Origin: UBA5069 sp963773745
GTDB taxonomy: Bacteria; Chloroflexota; Anaerolineae; Caldilineales; Caldilineaceae
NCBI GenBank assembly: GCA_963773745.1
Contig: CAVZCL010000005.1
Location: 1,116,001 to 1,180,000, forward strand
Length of the DNA stretch: 64,000 nt
Reading direction: 5' to 3'
In this document: positions 30,110 to 39,500 of the stretch, one piece after another
How the letters are laid out: each line of letters begins with the position of its first letter
Numbering within the stretch: position 1 is the first letter of the stretch
Program-made: the position numbers and the translations under genes
The notes under the pieces: generated by a model
Databases searched by the model: none
Told to the model about the DNA's origin: nothing
The model's input: the letters and a program-made list of their open reading frames with translations, nothing else

Positions 30110-31780
30110 CTGCTGATACGTGTCCGGGTGGTCCAGTGGGTCCTGCTGCTCTCCTGCTTCGCTATCGCGCAGGCCAAGTGAGCCGTATTGACTCACGAGC
30201 GCCACGAAGTGTGCGCCGCGTGCCTCAAAATCCTTGTAGGCGTCGTAGCTCGTGCCGCCGGGCGCAAGCAGCACCACGGTGCCGGGCTTGGCGCTGCGTG
30301 CCGCCAGTTCCACAGCTTCGTCCAGGCGGTGCACCAGCGCTGTGCTCAACGCCGCTTCGGGCCGCCCCTCGGCATGGTGGCGCACCGTCTCCACAATCAT
30401 GGGGCCGGCATGGCCAAAGCCAATCAGGAAGGCGACGCGCGCCACAACTTCTTCGGCAAAGGTCTCCCACGGCAGATTCTTGTCCTTGCCGCCCGCCAGC
30501 AGAATGATCGTCTGCTCTTCCGGTGCAAAGCTGCGCAGCGCCGCCACGGCACGCTCGGGCGAGGTGGCAATGCTGTCGTTAATCCAGGTGATGCCCCCCA
30601 CCTCGCGCACAACCTCCAGACGATGGCGCACGCCCTCAAAATGGGTGGCCACCTGGCGCATCTGTTCGATGTTTGCGCCCGCACTGCCGCTGATTGCAGC
30701 CGCGGCCAGCAGATTGCTCAGGTTGTGTGCACCGCGCAGCTTTACGTCGCGCTTGTGGCAAATGACGTCGCCGTTGTACACAAGCTGATCCTTCTCGAGC
30801 CATGCACCTGCGTCAAGGGTCTGCGTGCGGCTGAAGGGCAGAACCGTAATTTCGCGTGCCTCCAGCGCAGCGCCCATCTCCGCCAGCAGCGGCGCAAGCG
30901 CCCACTCGGCCGGCGCTGCTTCTGCCGAGGCCGCAGCGCCCACTGTCGCGCCCGCGGCCTCTGCCAGTTGCGCCGTGGCCGGGTCATCCGCAGAAAGAAT
31001 CACAGTGCTCCCTGCGGGCATGGTGCGCAGCAGGTTGAGCTTGGCCGCCGCATAGGCCGCCATGGACGGGTGGCGGTCAAGATGGTTGGGCGTAATATTG
31101 AGCACGGCAGCAATGTCCGGCCCTGCGTCCGCCACGCTGCCCCACGCCACGGCTTCATCGTAAAGCTCAAGCTGGAAGCTGCTCAGTTCGAGCACAATCG
31201 GCTCGCCCGGCGCAATGCGCTCAAGTTTGTCCAGCAGCGGCGCACCGATGTTGCCGCCCACGTGCACGGTCTGCTCTGTAATCCCGTTCGCAGCCAGCAT
31301 CTGGCCGACAAGTGTGGTCGTCGTCGTCTTGCCGCTGCTGCCGGTGATACCGATGAGCGGCCCCAGCCCCAGCGCGCGTGCCAACTGGAAGGTCATCAGG
31401 CTGTCGTTGCTCAGCGGGATGCCGCGGCGCATGGCCTCCTGCACAATGGGGGCCTGCGGCGGCACGCCACCGCTCAGGCAGAGCAGATCGCATGTATCGA
31501 GCAGCGAAAGTGGATGGCCGCCCAGCGCCAGCACTACGCTGCCTTCACTCACCAGCCCGTTGAGCGAGGCAAGCTCGGCGTCCAGCTTCTCGGCGGGGGC
31601 CATGTCGCTCACGGTGACCTGCGCGCCCGCCCGTGTGCAGTAGCGGGCCAGCGCCAAACCCTGGCGCGCCAGCCCAAGGATCAGCACCCGCTTGCCCGCA
31701 AGCGAAGGAAGTCCAACCTGTGCGTTTTGGATTTGCGTCTGGTCGCTCTGCATCACGTCCAGCATGTCCTGTGAATCCAT
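30104..31780 (-). CDS. murD: UDP-N-acetylmuramoyl-L-alanine--D-glutamate ligase
   Basis: Adds D-glutamate to UDP-MurNAc-Ala. At 558 residues it is about 100 longer than typical MurD. It shows KRVLILGLARQGLALARYCT near 29-48, the P-loop GITGSSGKTTTTTLV near 143, LELSSFQLE near 195, NITPNHLDRHPSM, and GAHNLSNLLAAAAIS. The late domain has WINDSIATSPERAVAAL and LLAGGKDKNLPWE. Extra length comes from an insert (residues about 280-310, alanine-rich) and a polar C-terminal tail. It follows mraY with a family-B palindrome in between. Confidence 0.96.
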   Translation of the reverse strand: MDSQDMLDVMQSDQTQIQNAQVGLPSLAGKRVLILGLARQGLALARYCTRAGAQVTVSDMAPAEKLDAELASLNGLVSEGSVVLALGGHPLSLLDTCDLLCLSGGVPPQAPIVQEAMRRGIPLSNDSLMTFQLARALGLGPLIGITGSSGKTTTTTLVGQMLAANGITEQTVHVGGNIGAPLLDKLERIAPGEPIVLELSSFQLELYDEAVAWGSVADAGPDIAAVLNITPNHLDRHPSMAAYAAAKLNLLRTMPAGSTVILSADDPATAQLAEAAGATVGAAASAEAAPAEWALAPLLAEMGAALEAREITVLPFSRTQTLDAGAWLEKDQLVYNGDVICHKRDVKLRGAHNLSNLLAAAAISGSAGANIEQMRQVATHFEGVRHRLEVVREVGGITWINDSIATSPERAVAALRSFAPEEQTIILLAGGKDKNLPWETFAEEVVARVAFLIGFGHAGPMIVETVRHHAEGRPEAALSTALVHRLDEAVELAARSAKPGTVVLLAPGGTSYDAYKDFEARGAHFVALVSQYGSLGLRDSEAGEQQDPLDHPDTYQQA

Positions 31781-31796
31781 CCTGATATGAGACGGC

Positions 31797-31930
31797 TACG
31801 TAGCGGGGGGCTTCCAGCCCTCCGTTTCGCGCCTCCATGGTGCGCCTGCTGCGTAACGCTGGAAACGTGACCTTGAAATTTGCGGCTCTTGGTAACCAAG
31901 GCCGGAGGGCTGGAAGCCCCCCGCTACGTA
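31797..31930. repeat. Intergenic palindrome, family B (28-bp perfect arms)
   Basis: 31797-31824 (TACGTAGCGGGGGGCTTCCA and onward) is the exact reverse complement of 31903-31930; the loop is 78 bases. Within each arm, GGGCT and AGCCC form a smaller stem. It is transcribed as part of the mraY-murD spacer. Confidence 0.92.
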
Positions 31931-31941
31931 AAGGCTGCGCG

Positions 31942-32946
31942 CTACACCAATGCCAGCGCCACCCCCAGCATGCCGCTCAGCACGGCCACAATCCAGAAGC
32001 GCTCCTTCACCTGCATCTCGCTCCACCCCTTCAGTTCAAAGTGGTGGTGCAGCGGGGCCATCTTGAAGATGCGCCGTCCTTCGCCGTACATGCGCCGCGA
32101 GAGCTTGAAGTAGCCTACCTGCAGCGTCACCGAACCTGCCTGGGCCACAAAGACCAACCCCACAATCGGCAGCAGCAGCCACTGCCCGGTCATCACCCCC
32201 ACCAGCCCCAGCGTTGCGCCCAGCGCCAGGCTTCCCGTATCACCCATAAAGAGTTCGGCCGGAAAAGCGTTGAACCACAGGAAGGCCAGCAGTGCGCCCA
32301 CAATGGTGAAGCAGAAGGCGGTGAGGTAGACCTGCTGCTGCAGATAGGCAATGGTGCCGTAGCAGGCAAAGGCCACCATGGCCATGCTGCCTGCGAGGCC
32401 GTCCAGCCCATCCGCCAGATTGACCGCATTGCTGAAGGCGACGACCATAAAGATCGTGACCGGGATAATCAACCAGCCAATACGGTAGAAGTCCTCCACG
32501 CCCGGCACGCCCATGTAATCCCAGTGGGGCGGCCCGTAATACAGAATCAGCGCAATGATGGTGGCGAAAATTACCTGAAACGAGCTCTTCATGCGGGCGC
32601 TCATGCCTTCGCCCTTGCCGCGCAGCCCGCGCACGCCCTGGTAATCATCCACCGCACCCAGAACTGCGTGCGACGCCATGCAAAAGAAGAGAATCAGCGT
32701 GCTCTGCCCGATCAGATTCCAGCCCCACAGGTTAAAGAAGTTAAGCACGCCTGTAATCAGCAGCACCGGCACTACGAAGAGGATGCCGCCCATGGTGGGG
32801 GTGCCCGTCTTGTACTGGTGGCTCTCGGGTCCCTCAATCCGGATCTGCTTGCCCATCTTCCAGCGCTTGAGCAGCGCAATGAGCGGCTTTCCCCAGATGA
32901 CGGCGATGACGAAGCTGACGGCGCCCAGCGTTAGCGCGTAGGCCAT
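31942..32946 (-). CDS. mraY: Phospho-N-acetylmuramoyl-pentapeptide transferase
   Basis: Integral membrane enzyme forming lipid I from UDP-MurNAc-pentapeptide and undecaprenyl phosphate. The 334 residues start MAYALTLGAVSFVIAVIWG and contain the family signatures TGTPTMGGILFVVP, the catalytic AVDDYQGVRG, NAVNLADGLDGLAGSMAMV, FMGDTGSLALGATLG and MAPLHHHFELKGW, with about ten membrane helices. The start at 32946 was chosen because upstream in-frame sequence runs into murF. A 67-base gap separates it from murF. Confidence 0.97.
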   Translation of the reverse strand: MAYALTLGAVSFVIAVIWGKPLIALLKRWKMGKQIRIEGPESHQYKTGTPTMGGILFVVPVLLITGVLNFFNLWGWNLIGQSTLILFFCMASHAVLGAVDDYQGVRGLRGKGEGMSARMKSSFQVIFATIIALILYYGPPHWDYMGVPGVEDFYRIGWLIIPVTIFMVVAFSNAVNLADGLDGLAGSMAMVAFACYGTIAYLQQQVYLTAFCFTIVGALLAFLWFNAFPAELFMGDTGSLALGATLGLVGVMTGQWLLLPIVGLVFVAQAGSVTLQVGYFKLSRRMYGEGRRIFKMAPLHHHFELKGWSEMQVKERFWIVAVLSGMLGVALALV

Positions 32947-33013
32947 TGAGTGTTCCGATCCCTGGGCATTCGGGGCTGCCCCGTATCCGCATTTTCCAAC
33001 AATCTGTGTACGG

Positions 33014-34558
33014 CTACTTAACGGGGCGGCGCTCGGGCACCAGCAGGATGTCGGCCACAATTGCATCCATGCCCACCGCACGGCTGCCCTTGACGAGCAC
33101 AAGGTCGTTTGGCTGCAGCGTTCTGCGCAGGAAGTCAACCGCCTCGCGGTCGTTTTGCACCATGTGCAGCGCCGCGGCCTCCAGCCCTGCCGTTGCGGCT
33201 TCTCCAATCGCATGGCCCAGATCGCCCACGGTCACAAGCAGATCCACCACATCGGCCGCACGCAGCCCCACCAGCTTGTGCCCTTCGTCGGCGTACTCGC
33301 CCAGCTCGAGCATGTCGCCCAGCACGGCCACGCGCCGCCCGCCAGCGGCAGGCTCCAAATCGTCCAGCAGATTCAGCGCCGCAATCGTGCTGTCGGGGCT
33401 GGCGTTGTAGGTGTCGTCAATCACGGTGCATCCGTTGAAGCCCGGCGCCGTGACGAGCCGCAATTGAGCCGGAATACTCTGCATGCCCTTTACAATCTCG
33501 TCCCACTCCAGCCCAGCAACGATGCCCAGTGCTGCAGCACGCAGCGCAGTGTGAACGCTGTGCCTTCCCAACAGTGGCACCCGCATGTGCAGGTTCTCGA
33601 TCTTGCCGCCGGGCAGGCGGTGGTGAAACTGGAAGCGAATGCCCTCCATGCCTGCGCTGCGGATATCGTCGGCCCACAGGTCGGCCTCAGCCGTAAGGCC
33701 GTAGCGGAAGATCTGCGCCTGGGTCATTTCGGCCATCGCGCGCACGCGCTCGTCGTCCCAGTTCAGAATCGCCACGCCCCCTTCGCTGGCGGGGGGCAGG
33801 TTGCGGGGCAGTTCGCTCTTGGCACGCGCAATGTTCTCAATCGAGCCCAGCCGCTCCAGGTGGACGGGCCCCACATTGGTGACAATGCCCACGCGGGGCC
33901 GCGCCAGCGTGCAGAGCGTCTCAATTTCTCCGAGCGCATACATGCCCATCTCGAGCACGGCGCAGGTGTAGCGAGTGTCCAGCCCCAGCAGCGTTAGCGG
34001 CAACCCCTGTTCGCTGTTGAGGTTGCCGGGCGAATGCAGCGTCTCGAAGCGTTGGCGCATGACGGCGGCGCTCAGCTCTTTGGTGCTGGTCTTGCCCACA
34101 CTGCCCGTAATGCCGATGACAAAGAGATCGGGCCGGGTGCGGTGTGCCCGCTGGAAGCCGCCCACTTGCTGCAGGGCATGTGTGCCATTGGGCACAATGA
34201 AGGCCAGGCGGGCATCCGCACCGGTCAATGATGCTTGGTTCGCAGCCTCTGCAACGCTCTCCGGCGTGGCGCAGTCGACAATCAGCGCACCCGCGGCAGC
34301 GGCGTCGGCGCGCCCGTGCGCTTCACAGATGAGGGCACGCGCACCGGCCTGCAGCGCCGCCCCCACGTAGCGATGGCCGTCGCTCTTCTGCCCGCGCTGT
34401 GCCACAAAAAGGCTCTCGGCCGCAACCGCGCGGCTGTCCAGCGTGGCCTGCGTCAGCGGCATGGGCCGCAACGTCAGGGGCGGCAGCGTTCCTGTCAGCG
34501 CCTGCCAGAGTGTGTGCAGCGTCACGCTGCTATTGACAGTCGGTCCGATGTCTGCCAT
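33014..34558 (-). CDS. murF: UDP-MurNAc-tripeptide--D-Ala-D-Ala ligase
   Basis: Completes the UDP-MurNAc-pentapeptide. The 514 residues have an N-terminal substrate-binding half (VDSR-like TLDSRAVAAESLFVAQRG near 45), the P-loop GITGSVGKTSTKELSA near 150, NSEQGLPLTLL, LEMGMYALGEIE, NVGPVHLERLGSIENIARAK, and GRHSVHTALRAAALG. The last domain shows DDTYNASPDSTIAALNLL and VLGDMLELGEYA. About 60 residues longer than average, mostly in the N-terminal part. Spacing to ftsI is 64 bases. Confidence 0.97.
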   Translation of the reverse strand: MADIGPTVNSSVTLHTLWQALTGTLPPLTLRPMPLTQATLDSRAVAAESLFVAQRGQKSDGHRYVGAALQAGARALICEAHGRADAAAAGALIVDCATPESVAEAANQASLTGADARLAFIVPNGTHALQQVGGFQRAHRTRPDLFVIGITGSVGKTSTKELSAAVMRQRFETLHSPGNLNSEQGLPLTLLGLDTRYTCAVLEMGMYALGEIETLCTLARPRVGIVTNVGPVHLERLGSIENIARAKSELPRNLPPASEGGVAILNWDDERVRAMAEMTQAQIFRYGLTAEADLWADDIRSAGMEGIRFQFHHRLPGGKIENLHMRVPLLGRHSVHTALRAAALGIVAGLEWDEIVKGMQSIPAQLRLVTAPGFNGCTVIDDTYNASPDSTIAALNLLDDLEPAAGGRRVAVLGDMLELGEYADEGHKLVGLRAADVVDLLVTVGDLGHAIGEAATAGLEAAALHMVQNDREAVDFLRRTLQPNDLVLVKGSRAVGMDAIVADILLVPERRPVK

Positions 34559-34622
34559 ATGCAGGGTTACAGGGTTGCAAAGTCACAAGCCAGAAAAGTC
34601 GAAGTGCCCACTGTCCAAGCCC

Positions 34623-36455
34623 TCAGGGCGTCTGTGCCAGCGCAGCGCGTATGGCGTCCGGCGCCACATTCATGGAGGCCAGCATGCGCTCGGCAACACG
34701 TGCAAAGGTCGGCGCTGCGTTCTGATTGGCCCACAAGGTGACCTTCTGATCAGGGCGCTCGTAGCGCACAATGATCGCCAGCTTGGGATCACGGGCGGGC
34801 ACAAAGCCCACAAAGCTTGCATTCACCTGATCGGGCAGATAGCCGTCGGGGCCGGCAATCTGCGCCGTGCCGCTCTTGCCCGCCACCTCAAAACCCGGCA
34901 CCATAGCCAGCTTGTTGCCTTGCTCCACCGTGTAGACCATCATGTCCGTTAGCTGGCTCGCCGATTCCGGCGTCAGCGTGGTGTGAATGACAGTCGGCAC
35001 GGTCATCAGCACATCGTTGCCGTGAATGCGTGCCTTGACGACGTGGGGGCGCATGAGCTTGCCGCCGTTGGCAATCGAAGCAACCGCATTCACCATCTGC
35101 AAGGGCGTTACCGCAAGGCCCTGGCCAAAGCTGTTGGTGGCCCAGTCGGCCTCGCTCCAGTCAATCGAGCCCGGCGTCTTGAGCGCGCCGGGTATCTCGC
35201 CGGCCAGGTCCACCTGTGTGGCCGAGCCAAAACCGAAGCGCCGCACATAGTCATAGAAAGCGCTCTTGCCTGTAAGCAGCGCCACCTGCGCCGTGACCAC
35301 ATTCAGCGAGTTGGCAAGCGCGCCCTGGACAGTCACCTCGCCGTAACCTACCAGTTGGCTGTTAAAGATCGTGATGCCGCCGACGCTGATCATGCCTGTG
35401 TCGTTGAACATCATCGTGGGCGTAATCACGCCCGTGTCCAGCCCGGCCCCCATTGTGATGACCTTGAAGACCGAGCCCGGCTCGTATTGCTCGCTGATGG
35501 CCGGGTCCAGAAAGCGCTTTGTCTCCGTGGTGCCGGATTGGCCGGGGTCGTAGCTTGGCGCACTGGCCATGGCCAGAATCTCGCCCGTCTGCGGGTCCAT
35601 GACGATGATGGTGCCCCGTTCGGCCTTGTACTCCTCAAGCCCCTTGCGCAGCTCATCTTCGGCAATCCACTGCAGCGACGAGTCAATCGTCAGGACAAGG
35701 TCCTTGCCTGCCAGTGAGGGCACAAATGCCTGCACCGCAAGGGGCAGGTCGGCCACTGTGGCGTTGGGTTTCTCGGTGAAGCCAATATCGCTGTCACCGA
35801 CGAGAAAGCGGTCGTAGTAGCTCTCCACGCCGTAGAAGGGATTGCGTTCGGCGTTGACAAAGCCCACCATGTGGGCCCCCACTTCGCGCTGCGGGTAGTA
35901 GCGCTTGGGTACAGGCGTCAGGAAGACTGTGCGCAGGGGGTATAGCTCGCCGCCCTCGCTGAGTTCTTCCTGCTTGGCCAGAATGCGCCGCCCCTGCGCC
36001 AGCGTAATTTCCTTGGCCACCTCCAGGTAGTAGGTGTCTGGATAGGTGTTCAGCATGGCCAGCGTGCGGTTGGCGGGCAGGCCGATCAGCTCCTCCAGTT
36101 GCTGCGCCACTTCAACGCGCTGTTCCACAGTGCGCAGCGCCTGTGCGTTGACCGCCACGCTGTAAAAGAAGCGGTCTGCAGCCAGCAGCATGCCGTCGCT
36201 GTCGAGGATGGTGCCGCGTGCGGCGCTGCCCTCGTGGCCGCTGTAGACTGGCACCGATAGGCCCCACAGCACAAGCTGATAGGTTAGCAACCGCAGCACT
36301 ATCAGTACTGCGGCAACGGCAAGCACCGTCACCAGCAGCATGAAGCGCCAGCGGCGGCGCTCCTGCAAGGATGGCGCCGCGGTGGCGGCGTCGGCCGGCA
36401 AATCGGCAGAGTCGGGCGCGTTGTTGAGTTCGTTATCAGCAAGGTAGGCCGACAT
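34623..36455 (-). CDS. ftsI: Septal transpeptidase FtsI (class B penicillin-binding protein)
   Basis: Cross-links septal peptidoglycan outside the membrane. The 610 residues have a 35-residue cytoplasmic tail, one membrane helix (LLVTVLAVAAVLIVLRLLTY), the dimerisation region starting GTILDSDGMLLA, and a transpeptidase domain. The catalytic motifs are SVFK (EPGSVFKVITM), SLN (ANSLNVVTAQ) and KSG (AGKSGTAQIAG), so the third motif has serine for threonine as in some other class B enzymes. No PASTA domains. The leader before it is the CATYG-rich repeat tract. Confidence 0.95.
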   Translation of the reverse strand: MSAYLADNELNNAPDSADLPADAATAAPSLQERRRWRFMLLVTVLAVAAVLIVLRLLTYQLVLWGLSVPVYSGHEGSAARGTILDSDGMLLAADRFFYSVAVNAQALRTVEQRVEVAQQLEELIGLPANRTLAMLNTYPDTYYLEVAKEITLAQGRRILAKQEELSEGGELYPLRTVFLTPVPKRYYPQREVGAHMVGFVNAERNPFYGVESYYDRFLVGDSDIGFTEKPNATVADLPLAVQAFVPSLAGKDLVLTIDSSLQWIAEDELRKGLEEYKAERGTIIVMDPQTGEILAMASAPSYDPGQSGTTETKRFLDPAISEQYEPGSVFKVITMGAGLDTGVITPTMMFNDTGMISVGGITIFNSQLVGYGEVTVQGALANSLNVVTAQVALLTGKSAFYDYVRRFGFGSATQVDLAGEIPGALKTPGSIDWSEADWATNSFGQGLAVTPLQMVNAVASIANGGKLMRPHVVKARIHGNDVLMTVPTVIHTTLTPESASQLTDMMVYTVEQGNKLAMVPGFEVAGKSGTAQIAGPDGYLPDQVNASFVGFVPARDPKLAIIVRYERPDQKVTLWANQNAAPTFARVAERMLASMNVAPDAIRAALAQTP

Positions 36456-36469
36456 ACAAGTGATTTTGT

Positions 36470-36720
36470 CCTTGAAGTCTCAGCAATGAAGCAGCGATGG
36501 TGCAGCGATGGTGCAGCGGTGCGAGAGCGATGCGGCGGCAGTGATGCGACGATGTTGCGTGCAGCGTGAGTGCAATGAAGCGGCAGTGAGCGGATGAAGC
36601 GGCAGTGTGAGTGCAATGAATCAATGAGTCATCAATGAGTCTGCGGCGGCGGCGAATCAGCGATGGGCGGCGATGGCGTTGCGACGTGCAGCGATGGTGT
36701 GCAATGATCCTGAAAATCCC
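36470..36720. repeat. CATYG-rich leader of ftsI (degenerate repeats)
   Basis: Plus-strand words GCAGCGATGGT, GCAGTGAGCG, AGTGCAATGAA and similar recur over about 250 bases; on the minus strand they read CATTGCACTCA and CATCGCTGCAC. This is most of the 400-base gap between the ftsL-like gene and ftsI. Frames through it give only low-complexity HC/S-rich peptides, so I regard it as untranslated. The remainder (36721-36856) contains no recognisable feature. Confidence 0.65.
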
Positions 36721-36856
36721 TTGATCTGTCTTGTACGTCGGCCTACCTGATGCTGAACGAAAGAGAGTCCCACCGCTGCGTCGGGGGCTGCGGGCGAAGA
36801 ACCCGTTTTCCTGCGCGTTGTGTGGTCAGTCACGATGATAGATGAGCAATCCGCCC

Positions 36857-37585
36857 TTAGGGCCTGCCCCATGTGGGCATGCGGTCGCGCAGCCACAGGC
36901 CCGTTTCGGCCAGCGCCCCACGCACCCGCTCCCAGCGGAAGTTGCTCCAGAAACCGCTTTCCTGCACGCTCTCGACAGGCGTACCGGGCAGGACAACCGT
37001 CGGCGCACCTGCCGCGTTCGGGTCTCCTCCCAGTATCAGATACTGGGGCATGAGGTCGACAGCGGCGGGATTGTCGAGCGTTGCGACAACGTCTTCTCGC
37101 TCGACCACATACTTGTATTCCTTGGCCGGCAAATAGCCTGCCGTGATCGCCGCCTTGTTGACCTCCTGCAGCGAACTGTAGCGGGAAATCTCGTAGATCA
37201 ACCCTGCATTCCTGTGTTCCGTGGCCTCGTAGTCGCTCTTGAGCAGCGCCAGCCGCTCATCCAGCCGCATGATCTCTGCGGAGAGCGTAACGTGGAGCAC
37301 CATGGTGAAGGACAAAATTAGCAAGCAGAAGGTGAAGACGAGATACCCCTGCAGCGTGCTGGGCAGTTGCAGAATGCCGCCCAGCGCCGCCAGTCGGCTG
37401 CGGAGCGGTCCTTGCAGCGAGAAGAGACCATTGTCGGCAGCGCGCATAGTTGCATAGGGGGGAGTGGACCGCCGACCAGCCGGCAGCGATGAAGGCAGCG
37501 ATGAGGGAAGCGATGCGTGCAGGGGTGAAGGCAGCGACGAACGCATGCTCGAATCTGCCTGTCCCGACGGGTTGCGGTCGTACAT
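36857..37585 (-). CDS. FtsL-like division protein with C-terminal extension
   Basis: In the usual ftsL position. The 242-residue protein has a serine/proline-rich N-terminal tail, one membrane helix at about 80-100 (YLVFTFCLLILSFTMVLHVT), then a short coiled coil (SAEIMRLDERLALLKSDYEA) as in FtsL/DivIC. After it comes AAITAGYLPAKEYKYVV and a tail rich in proline ending MPTWGRP. The N-terminal repeats SSLPSPLHASLPSSLPSSLP are the translation of the CATCGCTGCC repeat family, so the true start may be the later ATG at 37447 (MRAADNGLFSLQG). The ATG at 37585 has a GGGGA ribosome-site-like element. Assignment to FtsL rests on architecture and position. Confidence 0.75.
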   Translation of the reverse strand: MYDRNPSGQADSSMRSSLPSPLHASLPSSLPSSLPAGRRSTPPYATMRAADNGLFSLQGPLRSRLAALGGILQLPSTLQGYLVFTFCLLILSFTMVLHVTLSAEIMRLDERLALLKSDYEATEHRNAGLIYEISRYSSLQEVNKAAITAGYLPAKEYKYVVEREDVVATLDNPAAVDLMPQYLILGGDPNAAGAPTVVLPGTPVESVQESGFWSNFRWERVRGALAETGLWLRDRMPTWGRP

Positions 37586-37646
37586 GTTGAATCCCCAGCC
37601 AACCAGTGCAATGGCCTATGCTCTCAGCGTTAACGCATGGCGCTCG

Positions 37647-38636
37647 CTAGAGCGCTATCTTCTCGGCGACCCGCAGCTTGGCCGAACGGCTGCGTGGGTT
37701 CTGCGCCAGCTCCGCCTCGGTCGCAGTGACCGGCTTGCGGGTGATAATCTCCAGTTCAGGCGTGTGCGCCGTGCCCCCGTAGGGATTGAACGGCTCGTCA
37801 TTCCACGTGCGCCCTTCGTGCACCATCCACTGTTTTACCAGGCGATCTTCCAGGCTGTGGAAGCTGATAACCGCCAGCCGCCCGCCCGGCCGCAGCAGGC
37901 GCAAACATTGGGGCAGCGCCGCTTCAAGTTGCTCCAGCTCCCGGTTGACGGCAATGCGCAGCGCCTGAAAGGTGCGTGTGGCGGGATGCGTGCGTGAGCC
38001 TCTGCGCCCGCCCACTGCCTTCTCTACAACCGCCGCCAGCTGGGCTGTGCTCTCAATCGGCCTGCTGCGCACAATCGCCCTGGCAATGGCTCGGCTGCGG
38101 TGCTCCTCACCAAAGCGATAGATCGCGTTGGCAATCTCTTCCTCGTCCCAGCTGTTCACCACATCGGCGGCGCTGGCTCCCTGTGTCGGGTCAAAGCGCA
38201 TGTCCAGCGGCCCGTCGGCCGCAAAGGCGAAGCCCCGTTCCGGGGTCTCCAGCTGGAAGGAACTGACGCCGAGATCGAGCAAAATGGCGTCCACCTGTGC
38301 GAAGCCGGCTGCAATCGCCGTTGCTTCGATCTCCTCCAGCCAGCCGTGGACGATGGTTAAGCGCCCTTCCTCTACCAAATTCGCCAGTCTCTGTTGTGTG
38401 CGCCGACGGGCAGCCGGGTCGGCATCAATGCCCGATGCTCTGCCGTCCGGCGCTGAGTGTTCGAGGATGCGCTCGGTGTGGCCCCCGCCGCCCAGCGTGC
38501 CATCAATCGTGACTGCGCCCGCCCGAATCTTCAGCTGCTGCACCACCTCGTTAAGCAGGACGGGAATGTGCGCTGCGCCTTCCGGATCGGGCGCGACGGT
38601 CGGGTCAAATGACACAGGGTGGCGCATCCTCCGCAA
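37647..38636 (-). CDS. rsmH: 16S rRNA (cytosine-1402-N4)-methyltransferase RsmH
   Basis: Methylates N4 of C1402 in the ribosomal P site using S-adenosylmethionine. The 329 residues carry HIPVLLNEVVQQL near 22, the SAM-binding TIDGTLGGGGHTERIL near 43 and GIDADPAARRR, ILLDLGVSSFQLETPERGFA near 117-136, PLDMRFDPTQGASAADVVN, and GRLAVISFHSLEDRLVKQW near 247. Standard second gene of dcw clusters, directly after mraZ. Confidence 0.97.
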   Translation of the reverse strand: MRRMRHPVSFDPTVAPDPEGAAHIPVLLNEVVQQLKIRAGAVTIDGTLGGGGHTERILEHSAPDGRASGIDADPAARRRTQQRLANLVEEGRLTIVHGWLEEIEATAIAAGFAQVDAILLDLGVSSFQLETPERGFAFAADGPLDMRFDPTQGASAADVVNSWDEEEIANAIYRFGEEHRSRAIARAIVRSRPIESTAQLAAVVEKAVGGRRGSRTHPATRTFQALRIAVNRELEQLEAALPQCLRLLRPGGRLAVISFHSLEDRLVKQWMVHEGRTWNDEPFNPYGGTAHTPELEIITRKPVTATEAELAQNPRSRSAKLRVAEKIAL

Positions 38637-38777
38637 GAAAAGTTGAAAAGCCGCTCGGTCTGGAGTAGAATGAACAGAAACTCAGGTCAGGTGGAAGCCG
38701 GCTCGAATCTCAACTTCTTGCGCTGCCGGACTTTACCTTAGCTCTGGACGGTTTCGTCCTGGCGTCGTCTGTCGTCC

Positions 38778-39209
38778 TTAAACGCCCATCTCTGCAAAGG
38801 CCCTGCGAACTTCTTCGTTTTCGTCAAACTGGCGCTCAACATCGTTCCATTCGTCAGGGTTCCAGAGCTCGAAGTAGTTGTTCATCCCAGCAATCAGCAC
38901 GTCGGACTCAATGTGCGCATAATCGCGCAGCCGCTGGCTGATGAGGATGCGTCCCTGCCCGTCCAGGCGCAGGTCCTCGGCCCCGCTGTAGAGCATGCGC
39001 CGCAAAAGAGCCGCATTCGGGTCACTCATCGGCCTGTTGTTGATCTTTTCGGTAAAGAGCAACCACTCGGCCATGGGCATGACAAGCAGGCAGCTCACAC
39101 CCGGGTAACGTGTCACCACGAGTGCAGGGGCCAAATATTCCCGATACTTGGCGGGAATTGTCAGCCGTGCCTTGCTATCGAGAGTGTACTGTTGCTGGCC
39201 GAGAAACAT
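38778..39209 (-). CDS. mraZ: Transcriptional regulator MraZ
   Basis: AbrB-fold regulator that represses or tunes the dcw operon by binding TGGG repeats. The 143 residues start MFLGQQQYTLDSKARLTIPA and contain two MraZ half-domains, the first with LDSKARLTIPAKYREYL and the second with LRLDGQGRILISQRLRDYA. First gene of the cluster; its promoter about 300 bases upstream carries three such TGGG repeats, so autoregulation is expected. Confidence 0.95.
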   Translation of the reverse strand: MFLGQQQYTLDSKARLTIPAKYREYLAPALVVTRYPGVSCLLVMPMAEWLLFTEKINNRPMSDPNAALLRRMLYSGAEDLRLDGQGRILISQRLRDYAHIESDVLIAGMNNYFELWNPDEWNDVERQFDENEEVRRAFAEMGV

Positions 39210-39500
39210 GCGCTGCTCTCACCACATTTGCGCTGTCGAGTGCAGATTGCGTCCGAAAAAAGGCAAAAGGCAATTCTACGGGCGCTAAAGGCGAGCGCGC
39301 CCATCTGGTTTTGTGAACGATGCAAGGGCCGTTGATATTTGGCTGTTTGATTCCTGCGCTGGTTTATTGCGGGGCGGTGCGTTACGCCGTTTGCGCCCTG
39401 GTGCGCCAGCCATTGACAGCGAATGTGCCCAGAAGCCATCAAGCTTCGCGGCTGCCATCGAGCGCTCCCTTGCGCATCCTGCCACGTGGGAATGATCGTC

